Both the position numbers and the translations under genes were made by a program. The notes beneath the pieces were generated by a model. That model saw only the letters and a list, made by a program, of their open reading frames with translations, did no database searches and was not told the DNA's origin. DNA of 64,000 nucleotides. Origin: Panax quinquefolius. Taxonomy: Eukaryota; Streptophyta; Magnoliopsida; Apiales; Araliaceae. Location of the stretch: the NCBI GenBank assembly GCA_020205615.1, contig CM035165.1, positions 87,234,005 to 87,298,004 on the forward strand. The letters run 5' to 3'. Below, one piece after another: positions 1 to 10,640 of the stretch. The first letter of the stretch is position 1; the number at the start of each line of letters is the position of its first letter.

Positions 1-519
1 GAGGTGGTCCAACATGCTTATTGGGTCGGTCTACACAAGGTTTGAGCTGTTGCATGGTGATGAATTGATGTAGGATGGATCGTACAATTCTATTACACAT
101 CTTCATCCCAATTTCAGTAGCAAACTCTCTTTAGATAATGTTGAACCTTTGTAATTGAAACAAATAATCTCAAGCTCTGTCCATAATTGAGGAAGATAAT
201 CAATGTTCTTAATATTCTTCCATACTTCTTCATGCATTAATTGTTCTTTGTAAAATATCTTACTCTTTTTATTCCATCTCTCGAAGCTTCTTTGAAATTC
301 ACTTTTCTGGATTTGCAATTATATACCGCCATACATTGCATGTCCAAGATATGCTCGAATTGTGATAAGCAAAACTATTTAATTTGTAAACACTAAGTTG
401 TCAACAAGCATAAGAGGCAATATTTTTCTATGTTTTATCTCTCTAAAATACTATCAATACCGTCCTTTGTAACGTGTTTCAACACACAAACATCTACTTC
501 AAAAAAATTTATCGATTAG
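1..519. other. Left flank of element D, low-copy sequence
   Basis: This flank precedes the TG of the D element LTR at 520. It holds a 71-codon minus-strand open frame at 103-318 that matches no family I recognise (charged, with a WKNIKNIDYLPQLW stretch). On the minus strand near 440-510 a short frame reads FFEVDVCVLKHVTKDG. It would follow directly on the possible Argonaute fragment at 15566-15721 if element D were removed. That continuity is an inference; frame changes are present and no intact gene can be drawn. Confidence 0.3.
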
Positions 520-1661
520 TGATAGACACATAATTCATACATTTTATTGTCCCTAATTTTGTCCTTTTAATTATATTAGTTTATTAAATTAATATGTTTT
601 ATTTTATTTTGTAGGATTTAATATTTGTTGCAATAAAGTCAAAATCTTAGTGATCAAGCGATATTTAATACACTTATTCATGTAAGGAATATCTAAGAAG
701 AATTCTACAAGGAGAAGGTGAGAGGTGGAACAATCTTGGTGTGCAAGTCAAATCCAACAAGAGAAAGGAAAGTCTATCTAGAAGATCTCTTTGAGAAGTT
801 GATTGTCATTAGGAAGTTGAAACCTACATGGGAAGGGAATAAAAGTGTCCAAGTTCAATGAATCTAAATTAGGGTTCAAAATTATTTTTCCTATAAATAG
901 GTCTCTTGTTTTAGAGAGGGAGTATTAAACATTAGGTATTGTATTACTTTAGGTTAGGAGTAGATTAAATTACGTTTCATTGTACGGTTGTTGGGGGATC
1001 GTTAATAAAGGGAGTTTTCTTATTTATTTTTAATTTTCTTCTTTTCTTTATTTTAGTTAGTTTAATTATTTTCCATGTCTAGCTAATTTCTTTTATCTAG
1101 GATGAAGATGAAATTAAATAATTATTCATGATAATATTTTTCATCTCTTCTATTATTTATATTTTTATGCTTAATTAATTTCGTCTTCATGTTTCTTTAT
1201 TGAAATACCTTCGTTTTTTAGTTCTTCTGTAATTTTAAATTAATTAAGAGGTTTTGATAGATTATTGTTAAGATATGAGTTTTTCATAATCCATGCTTGC
1301 TCAAAGAAGTTTTGATGAATTATAGTTAATCCTTAAATTTTCATATTCTATGCTTGCCCACGTTAATTGTAAATTACTTAATTAAAGGGAATGGAGATCA
1401 AAATCATAATTGAGTTATAAAAATAGAAGAGATTGAATATATATGTTATGTTTATTATTTAATGGATTCAGATTCCTAGATTGTTTTCTCATTATTTATT
1501 TTCATATTCTAGTTAATCAATTCTAAATCTTTATTTTTAATTCTCCTAAAATAGATATTAAGGATACATTAAATTAATCTAGTCTCTATGGGTTCGACAT
1601 GTACTTGCCAGTTCTTCAATTTGACACTGTGCACTTGCAGTACATAATTTTTATCACATCA
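520..1661 (+). repeat. Element D 5' LTR
   Basis: This 1142-bp LTR runs TG to CA and matches 14404-15532 along its length, with scattered substitutions and small indels such as a 6-bp difference near 1103. A TATAAATA box lies at 892-899, and a conserved GGTCTCTTG follows it. It has no coding content. Confidence 0.9.
892..899 (+). promoter_or_regulatory. TATA box of element D 5' LTR
   Basis: TATAAATA sits inside a short run conserved in both LTRs (second copy at 14775-14782). Transcription would start roughly 30 bp downstream, near the purine-rich GAGAGGGAG. Positions are inferred from the motif only. Confidence 0.5.
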
Positions 1662-1667
1662 TGTTTT

Positions 1668-1684
1668 TGACACTGTTGCCGGGG
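1668..1684 (+). other. Element D primer-binding site, Asp-tRNA type, mutated
   Basis: The sequence TGACACTGTTGCCGGGG begins 6 bp after the LTR. The reverse complement of the plant tRNA-Asp 3' end is TGGCGCCGTTGCCGGGG. The copy here differs at three positions, all G-to-A or C-to-T transitions within the GGCGCC core, as expected from deamination of methylated cytosines. The GTTGCCGGGG half is intact. Athila and Tat relatives use this type of site. Confidence 0.8.
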
Positions 1685-1916
1685 ACTAGAATTAATTTTT
1701 ATTTATTCCCAAATTTTTATTTATTCGAATTAGTTTTAACTATAATTTTTTTTCAGGATTATTGAAGTGGATCGAAGGAACGAAAAGGTAAAGATTTTGT
1801 TGCTGCGCTTTCTTCGGTACTTCGTATCTCCATATTTATTTTTAAAAAAATAAAAAAAAATAGTAGTTTAGTTTTTTAAAAAATATTTTTTGTGTGCAAC
1901 TTTCGTGGTTAGTTGT
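1685..1916 (+). other. Element D leader, non-coding
   Basis: This AT-rich untranslated leader lies between the primer site and the point where element A is inserted. It resumes at 12175 and reaches the gag ATG 21 bp later. Bases 1912-1916 are the left GTTGT target duplication of element A. Confidence 0.7.
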
Positions 1917-2454
1917 TGTGACGCCCCTAAAATAGGTATACATCACCCATCTTGAGTCGCAAAATACATGGTACAAAATTGAAATACAACTTAATAATAC
2001 AATTGTCGTGTAAAATACGACAAAACATAAACTGAGAGTTTTAATACGAATATTGTCTTCTGGACATCATTCAACTCAAATGGATTCCTCAATACATTTA
2101 TTATCACACTATTTCATAGAATAGTGAGGACTACTAATGCTATCATCTGGACCGTCACTTCGTTCCCCGACTAGTCCCAGCTACGTTCTCATTTCCTGAA
2201 GAGAACAATGAAAGCAAAAGGGTGAGCTCAACTAGCCCAGTAAGAAATATTATGACTAAGATAATGCAGAATAATTTATCGTTAGCCTTCAACAGTGTTA
2301 AACTGATAAAATATAACAAACATCAAGTTTAACTACAGCGGAACAAGCAATCCATTAGAAGATTCAAGTAGAGCATAAAATCTACTATTTTCTATGATTT
2401 AAAAGGTTTTTCATCACTTTTATCGCTGAGACTAAACTTAATAAATAATCCACA

Positions 2455-2712
2455 TCATTGAATCACCCCTGCACTATGGCTAAGGATATTCTTTAGTATC
2501 ACGAACATAAATTATCCATGCACTACGGGCTAAGGATATTTGTATATTCATCAATGGTCATGATCATGTCAACAACTATCCATCAATGCACTACGGGCCA
2601 ATGAGGACTTTTACCACATCATTTATAACATTACGGTCATGATTATACCGAATAATCTCTGGTCATAATCATACCAAGTCCATCTATGCACTACAGGCCA
2701 CGGATGACTTTC
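2455..2712 (-). repeat. CACTAC-loop hairpin cluster in element A LTR
   Basis: Four or more short motifs around TGCACTACGGGCCA occur here. Each is flanked by arms that pair with each other but differ between motifs: TATCC with GGATA, CATCT with GGATG, TCAATG with CAATGA. They lie downstream of the TATA box in the element's own sense and so would be in its RNA. Equivalent motifs occur at 9985-10240, in B (26290-27290) and in C (60050-60195). Confidence 0.6.
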
Positions 2713-2916
2713 AACATAATATAAACATGAGGATGATGACAATGATATAAGAATTCAATTAAACAAGTTCAAGGATAAATTTTTAAAGTTTATAATTTAA
2801 TTTATCCAGAATTCAATAATGTCCAAATTATCAACATGATACTGCTTTGTGGAGTAAAATTCAAGAATGATAATGTATCAAAAATGATTTGGACCGAAAA
2901 GAAATCAATTTTTTTT

Positions 2917-3089
2917 ATGAATAGTACTCCCGGTGAATAGTACCCGAGTGAATAGTACTTTGAAAATAGTACTTTATGAATAGTACTTTGTGAATAGTAC
3001 TAGTGAATAGTACTTTGTGAATAGTACTCGTGAATAGTACTTTTATGAATAATACCGTATAAATGAATGGTACTCATGGATAGTACTCC
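2917..3089 (-). repeat. GAATAGTAC short repeat array in element A LTR
   Basis: About a dozen copies of TGAATAGTACT are spaced by 2-7 variable bases, so the period is loose (about 13-18 bp). The core is much better kept than the spacers. The second LTR holds a longer version at 10451-10640. Confidence 0.8.
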
Positions 3090-3455
3090 GGCATGAAAAA
3101 CTTAAAATTTAACAAAAATGTGCAGAAAATATCCTTGTGAAGCGATACTAGATGAAGCGCAAATTTCAAGGATATTCTACTAACTTCACAAAATATAGAA
3201 GCAATACTTTAACCGAATGATAGTATAATCAGGAATACGAGATGAAATAATATTACTCACATACTACAGAGTATGGAAGAAAATATTATTCCTATGAATA
3301 CTGAACAAAATAATATCCCTTACCTCATAAGAAGACTGGATACTGGAATAGTAAAGTAACAGATTTCTCTTCTTCTTTCTCTCTATAGCTTCTTTCTCTA
3401 TAATTGCTCTTGTGAGTCTTAGTGAATTGGTGAGAATGAAAGAAGAATGAGCTTC

Positions 3456-3463
3456 TATTTATA
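3456..3463 (-). promoter_or_regulatory. TATA box of element A LTR (left copy)
   Basis: On the minus strand this reads TATAAATA, followed by GAAGCTCATTC, and the same string occurs at 11006-11013. Element B has TATAAATAGAAGCTCATTCC at the matching place, so the box is conserved across the family. The transcription start would lie near 3425-3435. Confidence 0.6.
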
Positions 3464-4623
3464 AGAAAATATAGTTTCGATAATTGCACGTTTTGGGGCT
3501 CAAAATATTACAGTATAATACCTTCATTTTTTCTTTCATTTTTAATTTAGTCCTGCAAGTATTATCAAACTTGCACCACCTCTCCTAATAGTACATCTTG
3601 TGAAGCAATAGTACAATCATGTGAATCAATAGTATAATCATGTAAAAGAAATAATTACAGTATAGTACCTTCATCTATACCTCCATTTTTAATTTAGTCA
3701 TGCAAGTATTATCAATCTTGAACCACCTCCCCTAATAGTACATGCATGTGAATCAATAGTACACACATGTGAACAAATAGTTATAAGCATGTAAATTAAT
3801 AGCAATTAATTGCTCATTTATCCGATTAATTACCCGATTGATCAATATAACCTCCAGACATCTATTATTATCGAAATAGATGTCGATTTCCGCTAACACT
3901 AATAATCCCAACATAATAGAAATATCAATTTCATCTTTAATCAACACAAACTTATTCATCATTAATATTATAACTCACAATATTTAACAACCAGATCATT
4001 CCCAGGAAATAGGGGGCTTTTCGATAAGGATTTCTCCCTATTGGCGCACAATTAGGTGACCAAATCTCTCATTGACAGAACTTTCTAGACATTGTCAATA
4101 TTGTAAATAATAATATGAATAACTTTTTCGTCTCAATTATTGATTTAATAATATAAAATATTATGTAGATTATACTGTCACAATAATTGAATCAATAATA
4201 TGAGAGATATTATACAGCATTTATTGTAGCAATAATTGAGTATAACTGAGTGACTTCTCACGTAAGCATCAATAATTAATACCGTGTGCTCCTATGCAAT
4301 CACGCGTATTACTGTACTTTTACCACCGGATAGTTCAACGATAAAGCTTTCGCTGTTATTTTTATAAAAAAGATAATTTTGTCGTTTTCTAACTATGACA
4401 ATACTTTCGTTGTGGGGTCAACCAATGATTGTGCCGTCATACGAATATTCCCTGTTAAAACGAATATTTCCCTACCAATCGAATATTATATAACCACTTG
4501 GTTACTTTGCAAAATTTGTAAATAATACCCACAACTATAACATTATATCAAATCCACACCATAATATTCAAAAATAAATTTTGAGAAAAATTAATCTTCA
4601 TTCATAAAAGTTAGGGTCTTACA

Positions 4624-4636
4624 ACCTCCCCTTCTT
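4624..4636 (-). other. Element A polypurine tract
   Basis: On the minus strand AAGAAGGGGAGGT abuts the TG of the 3' LTR. It is the expected primer for plus-strand DNA synthesis. Element C has AAGGAGGGGAGGT and element B AAGGAGGGAGAT at the same place. Confidence 0.85.
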
Positions 4637-5960
4637 ATGAAATTTCATCCTCAAAATTAGGGTGCGTACCTGGTATGTCGAAGAGGTGAGGATACCCTGA
4701 CTTTATTTCGCATTCTAACTCCAAGGTTATTTCCTTAACCTCGTGGTTTCTCCACAAAAACTTAACTTGAGGTATAACCTTGGAGCGTAGAATATGATCC
4801 TTCTTATCCAAGATTTTAACAGGTACCTCATCATATGTTAAATCTTCCGTTATGTCATCCGATTCTAATTCAATAATGTGGTTCGGGTATTTCACATATT
4901 TACATAACATAGATATATGAAAAACGTTATGAACACGAGACATACTTGACGGTAAGGCGAGTCTATAGGCCACAGTTCCTACTCGATCGAGGATTAAAAA
5001 TGGGCCAATGAATCGAGGATTGAGCTTTCCTCTCTTTCCAAATCTCTTAGCTCCTTTCCATGGAGCAACACGTAATAACACATAATCTCCAATATTGAAT
5101 TCCACGTCCTTTCGATGAAGATCAGCATAACTCTTTTGTCGATCTTGTGAGGTTTTTATACGTTGTCGGATCGTTTGAATCTTTTCAGTAGTCATACGTA
5201 CCAACTCCGGTCCTAACAACGTTGCTTCAGCCACCTCATCCCAGCATACTAGAGAACGACACTTTCTTCCATACAACGCCTCAAATGGAGCCATGCCAAT
5301 ACTTGCTTGATAACTGTTGTTGTAGGAAAACTCCACCAATGGTAAGAACTTGTCCCAACTTCCTTTGAAGTCAAGGATACAGATTCTTAATAAATCTTCA
5401 AGAGTTTGAGTAGTCCTCTCCGACTGCCCGTCTATTTAAGGATGATATGCCAAACTAAATCGTAAATCCGTGCCCATAGCTTTGTGCAAACTAACCCAAA
5501 ATCGTGAAGTGAATCTTGGGTCTCGATCAGAAACTATGGATACTGGCATACCATGCAATCTTACAATCTCGTTTATGTACATACGAGCAAGACGTTCAAG
5601 TGTATAAGTTTCTCTTATCGGTAAGAAATGAGCAGACTTGGTCAATTTATCGACAATGACCCAAATCACATCTATGCCTTGAGAAACCTTGGGAAGACCA
5701 GTAACGAAATCCATGGTAATGTGCTCCCACTTCCATTCTGGAATTTCAAGTGGTTGCAATGGACCTTTTAGCACTTGATGCTCCGCCTTGACTCGTTGAC
5801 AAGTTAGACACCTTGAGATAAACCCCACTATCTCTCTCTTCATACTGCTCCACTAAAATGTATGTCAAAGATCACGATACATTTTGGTACTCCCAAGATG
5901 GATTGCAAATGGTGTGTTGTGCGCCTCCATCATGATTTTATACTTCAAGTCAGAATCATT
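4635..5960 (-). pseudogene. Element A integrase with chromodomain
   Basis: Integrase inserts the element DNA copy into the genome. The minus strand shows the parts in order. First come the His pair and CLTCQ of the zinc-binding head (about 5790-5930). Then come the catalytic residues: Asp in ITMDFVTGLP (about 5700), Asp in IVSDRDPRF (about 5520), and Glu in GQSERTTQT (about 5420). Next is the GPF/Y-like region with RFIGPFLILDRVG (about 5010). A C-terminal chromodomain follows, recognisable by PVKILDKKDHILRSK and VKFLWRNHEV (about 4710-4830). The frame is broken by stops near 5850 and by one just before the catalytic Glu (HP-stop-IDGQ); the last 234 codons are open. The chromodomain places this in the Tekay/Del chromoviruses, where it is known to bind modified histones. 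Confidence 0.88.
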
Positions 5961-6299
5961 AGGAACACAAAGTCTGGAGTTGACTCAAAGTATTCCTTCT
6001 TCATCGATTCTTACTTCCGGAATATCACATTCTTGCACTTTCTTCCTCATACGCATCAGCTCCAGGTCTGTAGCTTGAGTAGCTTTAACTTTATCGATTA
6101 AAGTCGGTTCTACTCGTATATTCGCCATCATCACATGGGTCCCTGAAGTCTTTAACTCTATCCCCATCCTTTGTAAGTCATATAAAATGGGCCTTTGCGT
6201 TGACAATATCGCACTCGTACCCGCATATGATCTTCTATTCAATGTGTCAGCTACTACGTTCGCTTTTCCAAGATGGTATTGAATGGTATGATCATAATC

Positions 6300-6635
6300 T
6301 TTCAATAGCTCAAGCCATCATCGTTGCCTCATGTTGAGTTCCTTTTGAGTGAAGAAATATTTGAGGCTTTTATGATCCATATAGATCTCCACCTTCTCTC
6401 CATACAGGTAATGCCTCCAAATCTTAAGCGCAAAAACGACAACTGCCAACTCTAGATCATGAATAGGATAATTCCTCTCATATTCTTTGAGTTGTCATGA
6501 GGCATAGGCTATGACTTTCCCATGTTACGTGAGAACACACCCTAAACCTTTGCCTGAATCATCGCTGTATATGACAAATCCCTCCGAACCAGCTGGTATT
6601 GTCAAAACAGGTGCTGAAATGAGCCTCCTCTTGAG
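6300..6635 (-). pseudogene. Element A RNase H domain
   Basis: This segment degrades RNA in RNA-DNA hybrids during reverse transcription. Motifs in order on the minus strand are [43 protein letters not shown] and ANVVADTLNRRS, carrying the expected acidic residues. At least three in-frame stops interrupt it (near 6320, 6495 and 6525), each explained by a single substitution. A linker to integrase follows at 5985-6300. Confidence 0.8.
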
Positions 6636-7600
6636 TTATTGTAAACTCTTCTCACATTCCTCGTTCCAACCGAATTTTGTATCTTTTTGAGTCAGCTGAG
6701 TTAATGGAGTAGCAATTCGAGAAAATCCTTCCATGAACCTCCGATAATAACCAGCTAAGCCGAGAAAGATACGTACTTCGGTCACTGACTTAGGTTGCTC
6801 CCAGCTTTGAATTGCTTCAATCTTTGCCGGGTCAATAGATATTTCGTGATTTGATATTACGTGCCCAAGGAATGCTACTTCCTCAAGCCAGAACTCGTAT
6901 TTCTTCAACTTGGCATATAACTTGTTTTCACGAAGCTTTTGGAGTATCAGCCTCAAGTGTTGCTCATGATCTTCAAGGCTTTTGGAGTAAATAAGGATGT
7001 CATCAATAAAGACGACCACAAAGTGATCCAAATATTCCTTCAATACTCGGTTCACCATATCAATGAAGGTAGCAGGAGCATTAGTCAATCCAAAAGACAT
7101 GACTAGGAATTTTTAATGCCCGTACCGAGTTCTAAAAGCAGTCTTTGGAATGTCATTAGTTTTAATCTTCAACTGATGATATCTAGAACGAAGATCGATC
7201 TTTGAAAAGAATTTGGCGCCTTGAAACTGGTCAAATAGGTCATCAAAGCGAGTCAACGGGTACCTATTTTTGATGGTGACGTGATTCAACTCCTGATAAT
7301 CAATACAAAGTCACATACTTCCATCTTTCTTCTCACAAATAGAACAGGAGCACCCCAAGGAGACGTACTAGGTCGAATGAAACCGATGTCTAACAATTCC
7401 TGCAGTTGGGTTTTTAACTCCTGAAGTTCAATAGGAGCCATTCGATATGGGGCTTTGGAAATGGGTTTTGTACCGGGTTCAAGGTCGATACAAAATTTAA
7501 TTTCACGCTCTGGGGGTAGGCCAGGAAGTTCTTCAGGGAATAAGTCAGGAAATTTATTAACAATAGAAATATTATTCAAAACTGACGTATTTTTTTTAAA
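6636..7600 (-). pseudogene. Element A reverse transcriptase
   Basis: The minus strand opens with [18 protein letters not shown] and [14 protein letters not shown], then KKDGS-like and LCIDYRELN-like segments. The catalytic FIDDILIYS is intact at about 6984-7010, and [11 protein letters not shown] lies near 6750. The frame shifts near 7300-7320, and a stop (YGH-stop-KF) lies at about 7112, upstream of [11 protein letters not shown]. The downstream 154 codons from 7100 are open. The domain order and spacing match Ty3/gypsy reverse transcriptase. Confidence 0.88.
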
Positions 7601-7669
7601 TCCATGACATGAGCTAAGAAAGCTTGACATCTGTTTTTCAATAAACGAATAGCTTTATGGCTTGAGATG

Positions 7670-8160
7670 ACAGTGATTGATTTTAATGGTTTGGTTGCTT
7701 GAATTCGCATAATAGGTTGGTTAGGAATATGAAAGCTAACAACCTTACAAAAATAATTAATTTTTGCATGATGAGTAGTTAACCAATCAATCCCTAGAAT
7801 TACGTCAAATGCAAGTATTTTAAATGAAATAAGATCGACAAGTAATGCGAGGGTACCGATTTGAACCAAACAAGACTTATAAACAGTGGATGTAATGAAG
7901 GTTTCTCCCAACGAAGTTTCAACAGATAAGTCAAAGTCTAATTTCTCCGGAGTTAAATTTAAACATTGTGCGCAAGTAGGAGAAATAAAAGAATGGGTAG
8001 AACCGGTATCAAATAAGGTATATACTTCACTAGAGTTTATGATAAGCTTACCCGTGATGACCTCGTTCAGGTTCCTTGCTTTTTGGAAGGTCACAACATA
8101 AGCTCTCCCTTGAACTACTAGTTTTGACTTGTCTGGGATGGAATTTGGTGTCACCATCCC
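7670..8160 (-). pseudogene. Element A aspartic protease
   Basis: Retroviral-type aspartic protease matures the gag-pol polyprotein. On the minus strand the active-site DTGS appears in LFDTGSTHSFIS (about 7988-8016), followed by VILGIDWLTTHHA (about 7790), the usual second conserved block. The open frame extends from 8301 to 7576 and appears undamaged across the protease itself. It starts within the remnant of the second zinc knuckle. Confidence 0.88.
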
Positions 8161-9260
8161 AACTGGACTAGGCTTCCCAGTACGACAAAATCTAGCTAGG
8201 TGACCTTCTCTTCCTAATTGTAACACATTTTGGACTGCTGCGCACAGTTTGGACTGATGTGTCCCTCCCCTCCGTATTTGAAGCATATGATAGGTGGTCA
8301 TTCTCCTTCCTTAACAACGGGTGCTGGTGATGACGTCTTTCCATCATTGTTGAATCTTCTCTTCTTAAAATGTCCACCTTTATTGTCTTGGCCATGATTA
8401 CCACCGAAGTGGTTACCATTTCTGGCATGTTAATTCCCTCCACGTTTGTTGTCACCGCTTCGATGACTGTTACCACTGGTATTATCATTTTGCCGGTTTC
8501 TTTCCCTTGGTTGGGTTGACTCGTTATCATGCTCTAATAACTGAGCCCTATTTACAACATCTGAATACAAACACAGTTTGTGAGAAATTAAGTATTGACG
8601 TATCTCGGGTTTCAAACATCTTAGAAACATCCGCGTCATTCTCTCCTCATTATCAACTAAGTGGGACGCAAACCGGGATAACTCGGCAAACTTAGCTTCG
8701 TACTGTGACACGGTCTGCTCCAGCTTGATGAACTCTACCTCCTTCATTTGACGAATACTTTCGGAAAAGTACCTGTCGTTGAACAGTTCTTGGAACTTCT
8801 CCCAAGATATCTTCGATCACGGCGGGTTGAGTACGCTTTCTGGATTCCCACCACGATGATCCGCCTCTCCTCGCAACATAAAGGTGGCAAAGGGAACCTT
8901 TTGCTCCTCGGAGCATCCCAATACATCAAATATCTTGGTGATCTGCTTTATCCATGTCTCCGCTTTAAGTGGTTTTGGCTCTCTAATAAACTCCGATGGT
9001 CCCAGCTCCTTGAACTGTTTAGTGGTGACCGTCCGAGAGTTGCCAATGTTTCCACCTGCATTTTGAACAGGAGTCGTTCTCGCCTGATGTTGCATGAATT
9101 GCATAAAGTCTCTGAACATCCCATTGTTCATTATTTGGTTAGCGTTGTTGTTTTCCTGAGGATTATTGCCATCCCGATTGACATTATCCTGGGTATTGAT
9201 CGTTGGTGACTCAATGGTCTCATGTGCTTCATTGCTTATCTCAACATTTTTGGATGCCAT
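8160..9260 (-). pseudogene. Element A gag
   Basis: Gag forms the virus-like particle. The ATG at 9260 (MASKNVEISNEAHET) is chosen because element B has a matching start (MASENVENSN). Recognisable blocks are KQFKELGPSEF, AETWIKQITKIFDVLGCSEEQKV, FMLRGEADH then WWES in another frame, and MKEVEFIKLEQTVSQYEAKFAELSRF. Small indels near 8830 and 8740 change frame. Both CCHC zinc knuckles (about 8170-8270) are damaged: the second Cys of the first is Tyr, and the second is split by an indel that makes a stop. The protein cannot be made whole from this copy. Confidence 0.82.
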
Positions 9261-9432
9261 TTTCAAATACTGCCACAAAACAAGTGTTAATTGACATGTC
9301 ACATATTATCCCTATACTCTGACCGACCAATAAATACCAAATAAACTTAGGTAGGTCATACTAGCGAAGGAATTTTCCGTCTCTCCCCTCCTAGTTCTAG
9401 TCTCACATTTCACCCAGGGATCATATCCCTAA

Positions 9433-9444
9433 GCTTTGATACCA
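9433..9444 (-). other. Element A primer-binding site, initiator-Met type
   Basis: On the minus strand TGGTATCAAAGC lies 2 bp beyond the 5' LTR. It differs from the initiator-Met complement TGGTATCAGAGC by one G-to-A change. Element B keeps the perfect form. Confidence 0.88.
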
Positions 9445-9984
9445 ACTGTGACGCCCCCAAAATAGGTATACATCACCCATCTTGAGTCGCCAAATACATG
9501 GTACAAAATTCAAATACAACTTAATAAAACAACTGTCGTGTAAAATACGACAAAACATAAACTGAGAGTTTTAATACGAATATTGTCTTCTAGACAGTAT
9601 TCAACTCAAATGGATTCCTCAATACATTTATTATCACACTATTTCATAAAATAGTGAAGACTACTAATGCTATCATCTGGACCGTCACTCCGTTCTCCGA
9701 TTAGTCCCAACTACGTTCTCATTTCCTGAAGAGAACAATGAAAGCAAAAGGGTGAGCTCAACTAGATCGGTAAGAAATATTATGACTAAGATAATGCAGA
9801 ATAATTTATCATTAGCCTTCAACAATTGTTAAAACGATAAAATATAACATACATCAAGTTTAACTCATAGAACAAGCAATCCATTAGAAGAGTCAAGTAG
9901 AGCATAAAATCTACTATCTTCTATGATTTAAAAGGTTTTCATCACTTTTATCGTTGAGACTCAACTTAATAAATAATCCACATC

Positions 9985-10240
9985 ATCGAATCACCTTACA
10001 CTACTACTGACCAGGATATTCTTTAGTATCATCGACCACAAATTATCCATGCACTACAAAAGCCAAGGATATTCGTGTATTCATCAATGGTCATGATCAT
10101 GCCAACAACTGTCCATCAATGCACTACGGGCTAATGAAGACTTTTACCACATCATTTGTAACATTACGGTCATGATTATACCGAATAATCCCTGATCATA
10201 ATCATATCAAGTCCATCTATGCACTACAGGCCACGGATGA
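9985..10240 (-). repeat. CACTAC-loop hairpin cluster, element A 5' LTR
   Basis: This second copy of the cluster at 2455-2712 has small differences. One motif reads TGCACTACAAAAGCCA here, so its loop has diverged while the outer arms TATCC and GGATA still pair. Confidence 0.55.
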
Positions 10241-10450
10241 CTTTCAACATAATATAAACATGAGGATGATGACAATGATATAAGAATTCAATAAAATAAG
10301 TTCAAGGATAAATTTTTAAAGATTTATAATTTAATTTATCCAGAATTCAATAATGTCCAAATTGTCAACATGATACTGCTTTGTGGAGTAAAATTCAAGA
10401 ATGATAATGTATCAAAAATGATTTGGACTGAAAAGAAATTAATTTTTGTT

Positions 10451-10640
10451 ATGAATAGTACTCCGGGTGAATAGTACCCGAGTAAATAGTACCCCATAAA
10501 TAGTACTTCGAGAATAGTACTCCGTGAATAGTACTTTATGAATAGTACTTTGTGAATAGTACTTTTATGAATAGTACCCGTGAATAGTACTTTTGTGAAT
10601 AGTACCGTATAAATGAATAGTACTCATGGACAGTACTCCG
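10451..10640 (-). repeat. GAATAGTAC short repeat array, element A 5' LTR
   Basis: There are about fourteen copies, one or two more than in the other LTR (2917-3089). The array has therefore changed length since insertion, or by recombination between family members. Confidence 0.8.

Larger units (their letters stand above)
1917..4623 (-). repeat. Element A 3' LTR (element sense)
   Basis: This long LTR contains, in element order (minus strand), a U3 region with a TATA box at 3456-3463, then the GAATAGTAC array (2917-3089), then hairpin motifs built around TGCACTACGGGC (2455-2712), then a tail shared with elements B and C. It matches 9447-12169 closely; most differences are single transitions. 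Confidence 0.9.

Noticed and set aside
1668..1684. Possible tRNA gene fragment
   Set aside because: Only the 17-base complement of a tRNA 3' end is present, directly next to an LTR; it is a primer-binding site, as are 9433-9444, 23024-23035, 33780-33792 and 40867-40879.
4635..5339. Reading the 234-codon frame as a stand-alone host chromodomain gene
   Set aside because: Its N-terminal part (YNNSYQASIGMAPFEALYG) is integrase, and upstream catalytic motifs continue across stops; it belongs to element A.
5862..6101. Overlapping plus-strand frames in the RNase H-integrase linker
   Set aside because: The minus-strand linker of the retrotransposon explains the sequence; the plus frames show no family match.
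8748..9209. 153-codon plus-strand frame opposite the chromovirus gag
   Set aside because: It is antisense to clearly recognisable gag (QITKIFDVLGCSEEQ, MKEVEFIKLEQ) and has no recognisable domain; it is a shadow frame.
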